Part shown: in pieces, positions 1 to 5,350 of the stretch
Numbering within the stretch: the stretch's first letter is position 1
Layout: each line of letters opens with the position of its first letter
Source: Bacteriovoracaceae bacterium UBA4573
GTDB lineage: Bacteria; Bdellovibrionota; UBA1018; UBA923
DNA: 7,822 nt
Reading direction: 5' to 3'
Assembly (NCBI GenBank): GCA_002387735.1
Contig: DGKJ01000015.1
Coordinates: 1-7,822 of the forward strand
Notes under the pieces: generated by a model
Told to the model about the DNA's origin: nothing
The model's database searches: none
The model's input: only the letters and a program-made list of their open reading frames with translations
Made by a program: the position numbers and the translations under genes

Positions 1-256
1 CACGAATCCGGGACCGATCGGTGGATTGATCACAGCGCCCGTGATCAACTGGCCAGAAGTCGCGATCCTAGCGGTGCACAAAATTGTTAAACGCCCGATC
101 GTGACCGAGGACGACGAAATAAAAGCAGCGAGTATGATGTATCTATCCCTCGCGGTAGATCATCGCGTAGTTGATGGCGCCGTGGCGGCGCGCTTTATGA
201 ACGTGGTCATTGAGTACCTAGCATCGCCTAAACTCATGATGTTGGACATGGCGTAA
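1..256 (+). CDS. Dihydrolipoamide acyltransferase (E2), C-terminal fragment
   Basis: This is the last 84 residues of an E2 acyltransferase; the gene begins before the window and the first complete codon is at base 2. E2 is the core of a 2-oxoacid dehydrogenase complex in the cytoplasm and moves the acyl group from a lipoyl arm to CoA. The fragment carries the conserved TNPGPIGG stretch, the PVINWPEVAILAVHKI strand region and the catalytic DHRVVDGA motif (fragment residues 53-60; His54 and Asp58 match the HxxxDG active site). The protein ends about 20 residues after this motif, as usual for the family. The stop lies 14 bases before lpdA and overlaps its Shine-Dalgarno sequence, so the two are surely co-transcribed. 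Whether the complex uses pyruvate, 2-oxoglutarate or branched-chain oxoacids cannot be told, because the lipoyl domains and the E1 genes lie outside the window. Confidence 0.93.
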   Translation, partial: TNPGPIGGLITAPVINWPEVAILAVHKIVKRPIVTEDDEIKAASMMYLSLAVDHRVVDGAVAARFMNVVIEYLASPKLMMLDMA

Positions 257-270
257 GGAGATTCACTTTT

Positions 271-1707
271 ATGGCAACCAAACAATATGATGCAGTGGTG
301 ATTGGCGGCGGTCCAGGGGGCTACGTTTGCGCTATTAAACTAGGACAGCTCGGCGTAAAAACAGCCTTGGTTGAGAGGGAATTTCTTGGTGGCGTTTGTT
401 TAAATGTCGGGTGCATTCCTTCAAAAGCGCTCATTCACGCGGGTACTTTTTATGAACAGATCCAACACCACGCACCAGAACTTGGAATTGATGTTCAAGT
501 AAAAGGGTTTGATCTTACCAAACTTGTCGCCTGGAAAAACGGCGTAGTGAAAAAACTCACCGGCGGTGTAGGCGGATTATTGAAAGCCAATAAAGTAGAT
601 GTCATTAACGGCGAAGCTAAATTTGAAAATCCCACTACGCTCACAGTCAAAACTGCTCAGGGCACTGAAACACTGACTGCAAAAAAATTCGTGATTGCAA
701 CTGGATCGCGGCCATTTGTGATTCCAGGTTTTGAACCCGATGGAAAATCAATTCTCACTTCTACCGAAGCGTTAGACCTGACGAGCGCTCCGAAAAACTT
801 GGTCGTTATTGGTGGCGGTTACATTGGGCTCGAGCTGGGCACTTATCTAGCTAAAGTTGGTTCTAAAGTGACAGTGTTAGAAGGAACAAAACAGTTGCTT
901 GGATCTATGGATCAAGACTGCGTTGGAGTCGTCGCACGCGCGCTTAAGAAAAAGGGAGTGCAGGTACTTACCGAAGCCAAGGCCAAGAGTTACAAAAAAA
1001 ATGGCAAGAAACTGGAAGTCACAGTTGAGCTACCAACTGGTACTCAAAAAATCGAATGCGATGCGGTTTTGGTAACAGTAGGTCGTCGCCCGAACTCTGA
1101 CACGCTTGCACTCGAAAAAGCAGGGCTCAAGCCAGATTCCAAGGGGTTCATTACGATCGACAAAACTTGTCGCACAGCAATTCCGCATATTTACGCCATA
1201 GGCGACGTAGCTGGTGGATTGCTTCTCGCTCACAAGGCGAGCAAAGAAGGAATAGTGGCGGCAGAAAACATTGCCGGGCACAAGGCGGCGTTCGATACCA
1301 CCATTATTCCAGCTGTAGTTTTTACCGATCCCGAAATCGCGGCCGTTGGGTTAACTTTAGCCGAAGCGTTGAAGCAGGGCTTCGACGCACACGAGGCAAG
1401 CTTTCCGTTCGCTGCGCTTGGCAAGGCGCTGGCTACCGGCGAGTCTGACGGATTCGCGAAACTAGTGGCCGACCGTAAAACCCAGCGGCTACTCGGAGTG
1501 CATGTGGTGGGCGCTAATGCGAGCACAATCTTGGGCGAAGCAGGGCTTGCGCTTGAAATGGGCGCGGTGCTAGAAGACCTGGCACTTACAATTCACGCGC
1601 ATCCGACGTTGCCGGAAGCCTTGATGGAAGCGGCGGAAGTGGCGCTCGGACATCCGATCCACATAGTTGCTAAACCACCAAGGGCCTCCGCCGAAAAGTC
1701 GGCTTAA
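271..1707 (+). CDS. lpdA: Dihydrolipoyl dehydrogenase (E3)
   Basis: This flavoprotein disulfide reductase re-oxidises the dihydrolipoyl arms of E2 and passes the electrons through FAD to NAD+. The 478 residues match the usual family length. Visible motifs in order are the N-terminal FAD-binding GGGPGG (12-17), the redox disulfide in GGVCLNVGCIPSKAL (Cys43 and Cys48), a central ATGSRP, the NAD-binding GGGYIGLELG (181-190), the second FAD contact AIGDVAGG (309-316) and the C-terminal HAHPTLPE with the catalytic His444/Glu449 pair. Nothing essential is missing. The ATG is supported by AAGGAG at 255-260, ten bases upstream and overlapping the E2 stop. The residues 466-478 form a short Ala/Pro/Lys-rich tail beyond the catalytic dimer-interface segment. 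It sits between E2 and lipB, so it most likely serves this E2 complex, but an Lpd can be shared by several complexes and the glycine cleavage system. Confidence 0.97.
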   Translation: MATKQYDAVVIGGGPGGYVCAIKLGQLGVKTALVEREFLGGVCLNVGCIPSKALIHAGTFYEQIQHHAPELGIDVQVKGFDLTKLVAWKNGVVKKLTGGVGGLLKANKVDVINGEAKFENPTTLTVKTAQGTETLTAKKFVIATGSRPFVIPGFEPDGKSILTSTEALDLTSAPKNLVVIGGGYIGLELGTYLAKVGSKVTVLEGTKQLLGSMDQDCVGVVARALKKKGVQVLTEAKAKSYKKNGKKLEVTVELPTGTQKIECDAVLVTVGRRPNSDTLALEKAGLKPDSKGFITIDKTCRTAIPHIYAIGDVAGGLLLAHKASKEGIVAAENIAGHKAAFDTTIIPAVVFTDPEIAAVGLTLAEALKQGFDAHEASFPFAALGKALATGESDGFAKLVADRKTQRLLGVHVVGANASTILGEAGLALEMGAVLEDLALTIHAHPTLPEALMEAAEVALGHPIHIVAKPPRASAEKSA

Positions 1708-1717
1708 CGTAAATAAT

Positions 1718-1723
1718 AAAGGA
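1718..1723 (+). promoter_or_regulatory. lipB: Shine-Dalgarno that fixes the lipB start
   Basis: AAAGGA lies just before the ATG at 1727, with only three bases between. The spacing is short, but this is the only purine-rich site next to an in-frame start that falls after the lpdA stop. The frame is also open back to a TTG at 1667 inside lpdA; that start would add 20 unconserved residues overlapping the Lpd tail, so I reject it. Confidence 0.5.
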
Positions 1724-1726
1724 CTT

Positions 1727-2503
1727 ATGCAAACTCTCGATCTCGGCCGAAAAAATTACCTCGAAGCGTGGGCGATTCAAAAAGAATTCGTCGAAAAACG
1801 CGCGGCCGGAGAAATTGAAGACACACTTTTATTTGTGGAGCACGAACCGGTGTATACGGTTGGGCGTGCGTCGCAGTCTTCTCTCGATCGGTCTGGCGAA
1901 AGCGCCGATGGTCTTGCTTCGGACCGAATCACGGATTCTATTCCGCCGGCAACAGAAACCGCTTCGATTCATGTGCGAAAACTAGGCGATGTTCCGGTAG
2001 TCGAGGTCGAACGTGGTGGTAAACTGACTTTTCACGGACCTGGTCAAATTGTAGGGTACCCGATTTTTCATCTTACTCGACGTGACCTACGTGGGTATTT
2101 GCGCGAAATGGAACGAATTCTCATGAGCACCATTTCTGAACAGGCGCTGCTATCAGTGAAGCCTTGCCCAGAAACTTTGTTTTTAGAACCCGGCCAGCTG
2201 CAAACCGGTGTTTGGGTGCGCGACAAAAAATTAGCCAGCATTGGCATTGCCGTGCGCAAATGGGTAAGCTTTCACGGCTTTGCGCTCAACGTGCACACCG
2301 ATTTACGTTATTTTGAAGCGGTCGAACCCTGCGGTTTCAGTGGGTCCATCATGACGTCGATTGAACGCGAACTTGGTGGTATGGGCGACATGCGAGTACT
2401 GGTGAGCAACCTCAAACGCACCTTGGCTGAAAAGTTTTCAGTACTGTCCAACACCTATCACGCAGCACCGCTGCAATCGCCAGAGGTTTCTGCGTCGGTT
2501 TGA
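1727..2503 (+). CDS. lipB: Lipoyl(octanoyl) transferase
   Basis: LipB transfers octanoate from octanoyl-ACP to the lysine of lipoyl domains in the cytoplasm; LipA then inserts sulfur. From the ATG at 1727 the protein has 258 residues, longer than typical LipB (about 210-230). Family motifs are EHEPVYTVGR (38-47), RGGKLTFHGPGQ (96-107), GVWVRDKKLASIG (161-173) with the catalytic lysine at 168, SFHGFALNV (181-189) and EPCGFSG with the catalytic Cys202. All active-site residues are present. The extra length comes mainly from a Ser/Asp/Ala-rich insertion of about 30 residues (roughly 48-82) between VGR and GDVPVVEV, where E. coli LipB has about ten residues. The gene follows lpdA after a 19-base gap and is very probably in the same transcript as E2 and lpdA. 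No lipA is visible in the window. Confidence 0.95.
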   Translation: MQTLDLGRKNYLEAWAIQKEFVEKRAAGEIEDTLLFVEHEPVYTVGRASQSSLDRSGESADGLASDRITDSIPPATETASIHVRKLGDVPVVEVERGGKLTFHGPGQIVGYPIFHLTRRDLRGYLREMERILMSTISEQALLSVKPCPETLFLEPGQLQTGVWVRDKKLASIGIAVRKWVSFHGFALNVHTDLRYFEAVEPCGFSGSIMTSIERELGGMGDMRVLVSNLKRTLAEKFSVLSNTYHAAPLQSPEVSASV

Positions 2504-2565
2504 CTTAGAAAAATCAGAGCAGTTGAGCTTGAGACTCGAAGGTGCGGTCCTAGATTGTCAGCGTC
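2504..2565. other. Convergent intergenic gap, no clear terminator
   Basis: These 62 bases separate the convergent lipB and DUF309-like genes. A bidirectional terminator would be expected, but I see no convincing GC-rich stem followed by a T run on either strand. Termination may be Rho-dependent. Confidence 0.4.
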
Positions 2566-2985
2566 TTACCGAGCAAAAATCTTAGGGTAAATAAAAGACT
2601 CTGCTACTAAAATATTTTTATTGGCGGTGGTTCGAAGCAAACCAAGATTGTAATCGAGTGCCGAATGCACAGGCGCCAGGTCTAAATCGCGATAAGCCCC
2701 GTGGGCTGCCGGAAGCGATAGTTTTTCGAATGTTGCTTGGGCCATTTTTTCTGCGGCATCCCATGCCGATTTTTTTAAATCTGCAAAATGACCAGCGCAG
2801 TCGAGCAACATTTTTACAAATTCTTTGTCGCGACCTTGTTCAACATTCAGTAGCTGGTGCCACATTTCAATGGCATCTCCAAAACGATCGTTATTGAAGT
2901 GCTCTTGTCCCAAACGCAAAAGTTCCAGCCGTCTGGCAGGGTGTAGAAGAATCGGTGTTTTGTCGCTCGAAGAAGTGTCCGTCAT
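2566..2985 (-). CDS. DUF309-like small helical protein
   Basis: This 139-residue soluble protein has no signal peptide or membrane segment. The central part (about 18-90) resembles the DUF309 pattern: a helix with FNNDRFGDAIEMWHQLLN (30-47), in the place of the family's F(N/D)xGxxxEAHExWE, then KEFVKMLLDCAGHFADLKK and a further helix AAEKMAQATFEKLS. The match is by eye and imperfect: the usual EAHE histidine-containing motif reads DAIE here, so any function tied to that histidine is doubtful. DUF309 has no firmly established biochemical role. The ATG overlaps the folE TGA in an ATGA arrangement, so translation is likely coupled to folE and the two are one operon. A tetratricopeptide-like helical hairpin protein is the main alternative. 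Existence as a gene is much surer than the family name. Confidence 0.7.
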   Translation of the reverse strand: MTDTSSSDKTPILLHPARRLELLRLGQEHFNNDRFGDAIEMWHQLLNVEQGRDKEFVKMLLDCAGHFADLKKSAWDAAEKMAQATFEKLSLPAAHGAYRDLDLAPVHSALDYNLGLLRTTANKNILVAESFIYPKIFAR

Positions 2986-3524
2986 ACTGATATTAATTTT
3001 AAAAATTCGGAGCGAGTTCGAACATCATCTCGAAACGCACCCAACATGCTAGAAGTCACGGTCGAGGAGTTTTGTTTTTCCACTCCCCGCATCATCATAC
3101 ACAAATGATTGGCTTGCACAACCACGGCCACGCCTTTTGGCTTGAGCACGTCGTTGATTGCTTCAGAAATTTGGTGGGTCAGGCGCTCTTGCACTTGAAG
3201 TCGTCGTGCAAGTACGTCGACCACTCGGGCCAGCTTCGAGAGTCCTACGATCTTACCATCGGGAATATAGGCTACGTGAGCTTTTCCGTAAAACGGCAAC
3301 ATATGGTGCTCACACATGGAAAACACTTCAATGTCTTTGACCAGCACCATCTCGGAATATTCTTCCGAAAAGAGCGCAGATTTTAAGAGATCACGAGGGT
3401 CTGTCTTTGCCCCTGAAGTTAAGAACTTCAATGCCTTAGCCAACCGTGCTGGAGTTTTTTGCAGCCCCTCCCGGTCAGGGTTTTCGCCGAGCTCTAACAA
3501 TAAAGAACGAATTGCAGATTCCAT
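2982..3524 (-). CDS. folE: GTP cyclohydrolase I (type IA)
   Basis: FolE converts GTP to 7,8-dihydroneopterin triphosphate, the first step towards folate and, in many bacteria, towards queuosine. The 180 residues fit the shorter bacterial form. Key features are NPDREGLQKTPARLAKAL near the N-terminus, the zinc and catalytic motif MCEHHMLPFYGKAHVAYIP (70-88; Cys71 and His74 as zinc ligands, His73 catalytic by homology with E. coli His112), GLSKLARVVDVLARRLQVQERLT (94-116) and NHLCMMMRGV with the third zinc ligand Cys142, then SSMLGAFRDD. All zinc ligands are present, so this is the zinc-dependent type and not FolE2. Upstream of the ATG, on the minus strand, there are AAGG eight bases away and AGGGG one base away, which could serve as ribosome sites. 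It is divergent from the BFD-like gene with only 23 bases between the start codons, and its TGA overlaps the next gene. Confidence 0.97.
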   Translation of the reverse strand: MESAIRSLLLELGENPDREGLQKTPARLAKALKFLTSGAKTDPRDLLKSALFSEEYSEMVLVKDIEVFSMCEHHMLPFYGKAHVAYIPDGKIVGLSKLARVVDVLARRLQVQERLTHQISEAINDVLKPKGVAVVVQANHLCMMMRGVEKQNSSTVTSSMLGAFRDDVRTRSEFLKLISV

Positions 3525-3542
3525 ACCCCTGGCCTTATCATA
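3512..3542. promoter_or_regulatory. Overlapping divergent promoter elements, folE / BFD-like gene
   Basis: The start codons of folE (minus) and the BFD-like gene (plus) are 23 bases apart. TATCAT at 3536-3541 is a good plus-strand -10 (5 of 6 to TATAAT), with TTGCAG at 3512-3517 as a weak -35 at an 18-base spacing. The same bases read on the minus strand give TATGAT (3542 to 3537), also 5 of 6; its -35 would fall in a T-rich stretch inside the BFD-like gene and is poor. The two -10 elements overlap by five bases, so polymerase could hardly occupy both at once. This is read by eye; no start site is known. Confidence 0.35.
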
Positions 3543-3547
3543 GATTG

Positions 3548-3766
3548 ATGGACGGCGAAAAAAAGAATGTCCCCTTGGTCTGTTTCTGTCACTGTGTGCC
3601 TGAAGCTGTTATTCGCGAGGCCATTCGGGCGGGCGCCCGCACGATTGAAAAGATTCAAGCCGAAACTCAAGCCAGTACCGGGTGTGGCGGCTGTCACGAC
3701 GAAGTACAAGCCATTCTCGCCGATGAACTCGAAAAATTAAAAATTTCTGAATCAAAAGCAGGTTGA
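3548..3766 (+). CDS. BFD-like [2Fe-2S]-binding protein
   Basis: This small 72-residue protein is built almost entirely of one BFD-like [2Fe-2S] domain. Cys12 and Cys14 (CFC), the helix PEAVIREAIRAGARTIEKI, and Cys46 and Cys49 (TGCGGC) match the C-x-C...C-x-x-C arrangement of bacterioferritin-associated ferredoxin and of similar domains in NifU and nitrite reductases. Cys16 is an extra cysteine. In bacteria with Bfr the stand-alone protein carries electrons that release stored iron, but no bacterioferritin gene is near, so the partner is unknown. The frame extends back to 3446, but that part is antisense to folE; I chose the ATG at 3548, where the BFD-type sequence starts soon after. No Shine-Dalgarno precedes it, and a TATCAT box six bases before the ATG suggests a leaderless message. 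It was originally open in a longer frame, so the start is less certain than the gene. Confidence 0.88.
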   Translation: MDGEKKNVPLVCFCHCVPEAVIREAIRAGARTIEKIQAETQASTGCGGCHDEVQAILADELEKLKISESKAG

Positions 3767-3770
3767 CGAC

Positions 3771-4130
3771 TTACGGGCACCCTTGGGCGGGGGCAGTCGA
3801 CTCTAAGATCGCGTTCAGGTGTTCTTGATTGATCGAAAATAACTGCAAGTCGGAAACCAATTCTTCACCTAAGATGCGGGTCCATAATTTGGTGCATGGG
3901 GTCCAGTAGTCGGTGTAACCGCTTCCGTCAGATTTTTGCCCTACCAGATGTTGAGACTCGGCGATTTACTGAAAGAAGGATTGATTAGTAGGTCCCAAAG
4001 GACGAAAAAATATAAAAATCCCAGGTTCATATCGAACAATGATCGACATATTTTTAGGGCCGAATAAGCCTGGAAAACTCTGTCCAGGTGCAATTTTACG
4101 CACAGCGAGGGCTTCAAATAAAAAGCAATT
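3771..4130 (-). pseudogene. Decayed gene: 118-codon frame broken by one in-frame TAA
   Basis: On the minus strand a single frame reads through 4130-3969 (54 codons, starting NCFLFEALAVRKIAPGQ), meets TAA at 3968-3966, and continues in the same frame through 3965-3774 (64 codons, from IAESQHLVGQKSDGSG to ESTAPAQGCP) to the TAA at 3773-3771. Composition across both halves looks protein-like, with stretches such as PGLFGPKNMSIIVRYEPG and YTDYWTPCTKLWTRILGEEL. There is a TAA directly upstream at 4133-4131 and no good start: GTG at 4103 or ATG at 4049 would give only 45 or 27 residues before the internal stop. The simplest reading is a gene that lost its N-terminus and gained a nonsense change, perhaps CAA to TAA. 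I do not recognise the family. It ends four bases after the convergent BFD-like gene. Confidence 0.5.
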
Positions 4131-4197
4131 TTAAGTGATGACCCCGCTCAAAGTTGCGATATAAGGGGAACACAAGACTAGGAAAGGGACCTAAACG
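4131..4197 (+). promoter_or_regulatory. mrp: mrp leader and probable promoter region
   Basis: The mrp gene has no plus-strand gene directly upstream within reach except the BFD-like gene 430 bases away, so a promoter is expected here. TATAAG at 4160-4165 is a possible -10, but no convincing -35 stands at the right distance. Purine-rich AGGAAAGGG at 4180-4188 provides a strong ribosome site nine bases before the ATG. Confidence 0.3.
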
Positions 4198-5268
4198 ATG
4201 TCACTCACTCTCGATTCAGTAATGGGCGCGCTCAGAGGCGTGCGTGGACTCCCGATGGGGATGGTCAAAGATTTGAAAATTACCGACCGCAACGTGTCTC
4301 TAAAAATTAATTTAGCGGGCGCGAATCCGGACGTTGTAAAAGAAATCGAACTTCGCACCCGGCAAGCTCTTACAAACAGCGGCGCCTCGAGTGTGGATTT
4401 AATGATCGACGGAAAGGTCGCAGCGACTGCGCCTAAAACCGACGCTCAGTTTAACAAACATTCTGTTCCCGGAGTAAAACACATTATTGCGGTTTCTAGC
4501 GGCAAGGGCGGCGTGGGTAAATCGACCGTCGCTTCGAACCTTGCGATCGCACTTAAAAAACTGGGTCATAAAGTAGGCTTGCTCGATTCTGACGTGTACG
4601 GCCCGAACATTCCTACTATGATGGGTTCACTCGAGCCCCCGATGGCGCGCCAAGACGCGACTCGCGGCGAATTGATTCTGCCGCCCGAAGCACACGGCGT
4701 AAAAATTATGTCTATGGGTACACTCAATCCAGGTGATCAGCCACTCGTTTGGCGAGGCCCAATGCTTCATAGCATTGTGAATCAGTTTTTAATGAAAGTA
4801 GATTGGGCTCCACTCGATTATTTGATCATCGACATGCCGCCCGGCACTGGTGATGTGCAGCTTTCGCTTACACAACTTGTACCTGTTAGTGGTGCGGTAG
4901 TCGTAACTACTCCGCAAGAAGTCGCCATGCAAGACGTGCGCAAAGCCATATTCATGTTCGAAAAAGTTAGTGTGCCTGTTCTCGGCGTTGTTGAAAATAT
5001 GAGTTACTTCGTTTGCGGCAAGTGCGACGAGAAACACTATATTTTTGGAGAAAACGGGGCAGAAAAATTAGCGGAGAAATTTAATATACCAGTTTTAGCT
5101 AAACTCCCGCTGCACCCAAGTGTGCGTGAAGGCGGAGATACTGGCGTACCGATTGCCGCCATGCTACCAGAAGGGCCACACGCCGCGGCATTTGCTGAGT
5201 TGGGCCGAGCGGTTGTGGCTGCAGTTCAAAAAACTGAAGCCGCAGAGCTTGAAGTCACGGGTTTTTAG
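4198..5268 (+). CDS. mrp: Mrp/ApbC-family Fe-S cluster carrier ATPase
   Basis: Members of this family are cytoplasmic dimeric P-loop ATPases that hold and pass on [4Fe-4S] clusters. The 356 residues comprise an N-terminal MIP18/DUF59-like domain (about 1-72), a linker, and the Mrp ATPase domain. The ATPase shows the deviant Walker A SSGKGGVGKST (100-110), LLDSDVYGPNIPTM (128-141) with the switch aspartates, IIDMPPGTGD (210-219) as Walker B region, TTPQEVAMQDVRKA (237-250) and the cluster-binding C-x-x-C at Cys273 and Cys276 within NMSYFVCGKC. It ends a normal distance after GGDTGVPIA. The DUF59-like domain is degenerate: the usual DPE and TxxxCP signatures are absent (RGLPMGM and LAGANPD stand in their places). 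AGGAAAGGG at 4180-4188 supports the ATG. It appears to be a single-gene unit or the end of a long leader, with the next gene 82 bases on. Confidence 0.95.
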   Translation: MSLTLDSVMGALRGVRGLPMGMVKDLKITDRNVSLKINLAGANPDVVKEIELRTRQALTNSGASSVDLMIDGKVAATAPKTDAQFNKHSVPGVKHIIAVSSGKGGVGKSTVASNLAIALKKLGHKVGLLDSDVYGPNIPTMMGSLEPPMARQDATRGELILPPEAHGVKIMSMGTLNPGDQPLVWRGPMLHSIVNQFLMKVDWAPLDYLIIDMPPGTGDVQLSLTQLVPVSGAVVVTTPQEVAMQDVRKAIFMFEKVSVPVLGVVENMSYFVCGKCDEKHYIFGENGAEKLAEKFNIPVLAKLPLHPSVREGGDTGVPIAAMLPEGPHAAAFAELGRAVVAAVQKTEAAELEVTGF

Positions 5269-5350
5269 GCCCATAGAGCCACGCGAAACCTATTTCCGAT
5301 GCTTTTAATATAGTATTGAAAACCGCTCGCCAGAGTGTTAATGCGGTGCA
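5269..5350 (+). promoter_or_regulatory. Gap before the exported protein, weak promoter candidate
   Basis: These 82 bases hold TTGAAA at 5316-5321, a 5-of-6 match to a -35 element, followed after 15 bases by GTTAAT at 5337-5342, which matches four of six -10 positions. The spacing is short and I see no Shine-Dalgarno before the ATG at 5351. No terminator hairpin is evident after mrp. Confidence 0.2.

Noticed and set aside
1230..1526. 98-codon minus-strand frame inside lpdA
   Set aside because: It lies fully antisense to the conserved C-terminal half of Lpd and its translation is Ala/Ser-rich with no recognisable domain.
2504..2565. Bidirectional terminator between lipB and the DUF309-like gene
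   Set aside because: Partial inverted matches around CTTGAGACTCGAAG do not form a continuous stem, and no T run follows.
3072..3386. 104-codon plus-strand frame opposite folE
   Set aside because: It is the shadow of the well-conserved folE reading frame and shows no protein-family features.
3966..3968. Recoded stop (stop-codon readthrough or special amino acid) in the minus-strand remnant
   Set aside because: The codon is TAA, not TGA or TAG, and no downstream recoding hairpin is apparent; the missing N-terminus also points to decay.
5268..5290. Terminator after mrp around the GGGTTTTTAGGCCC stretch
   Set aside because: The potential stem is only three base pairs and is inside or touching the stop codon region.
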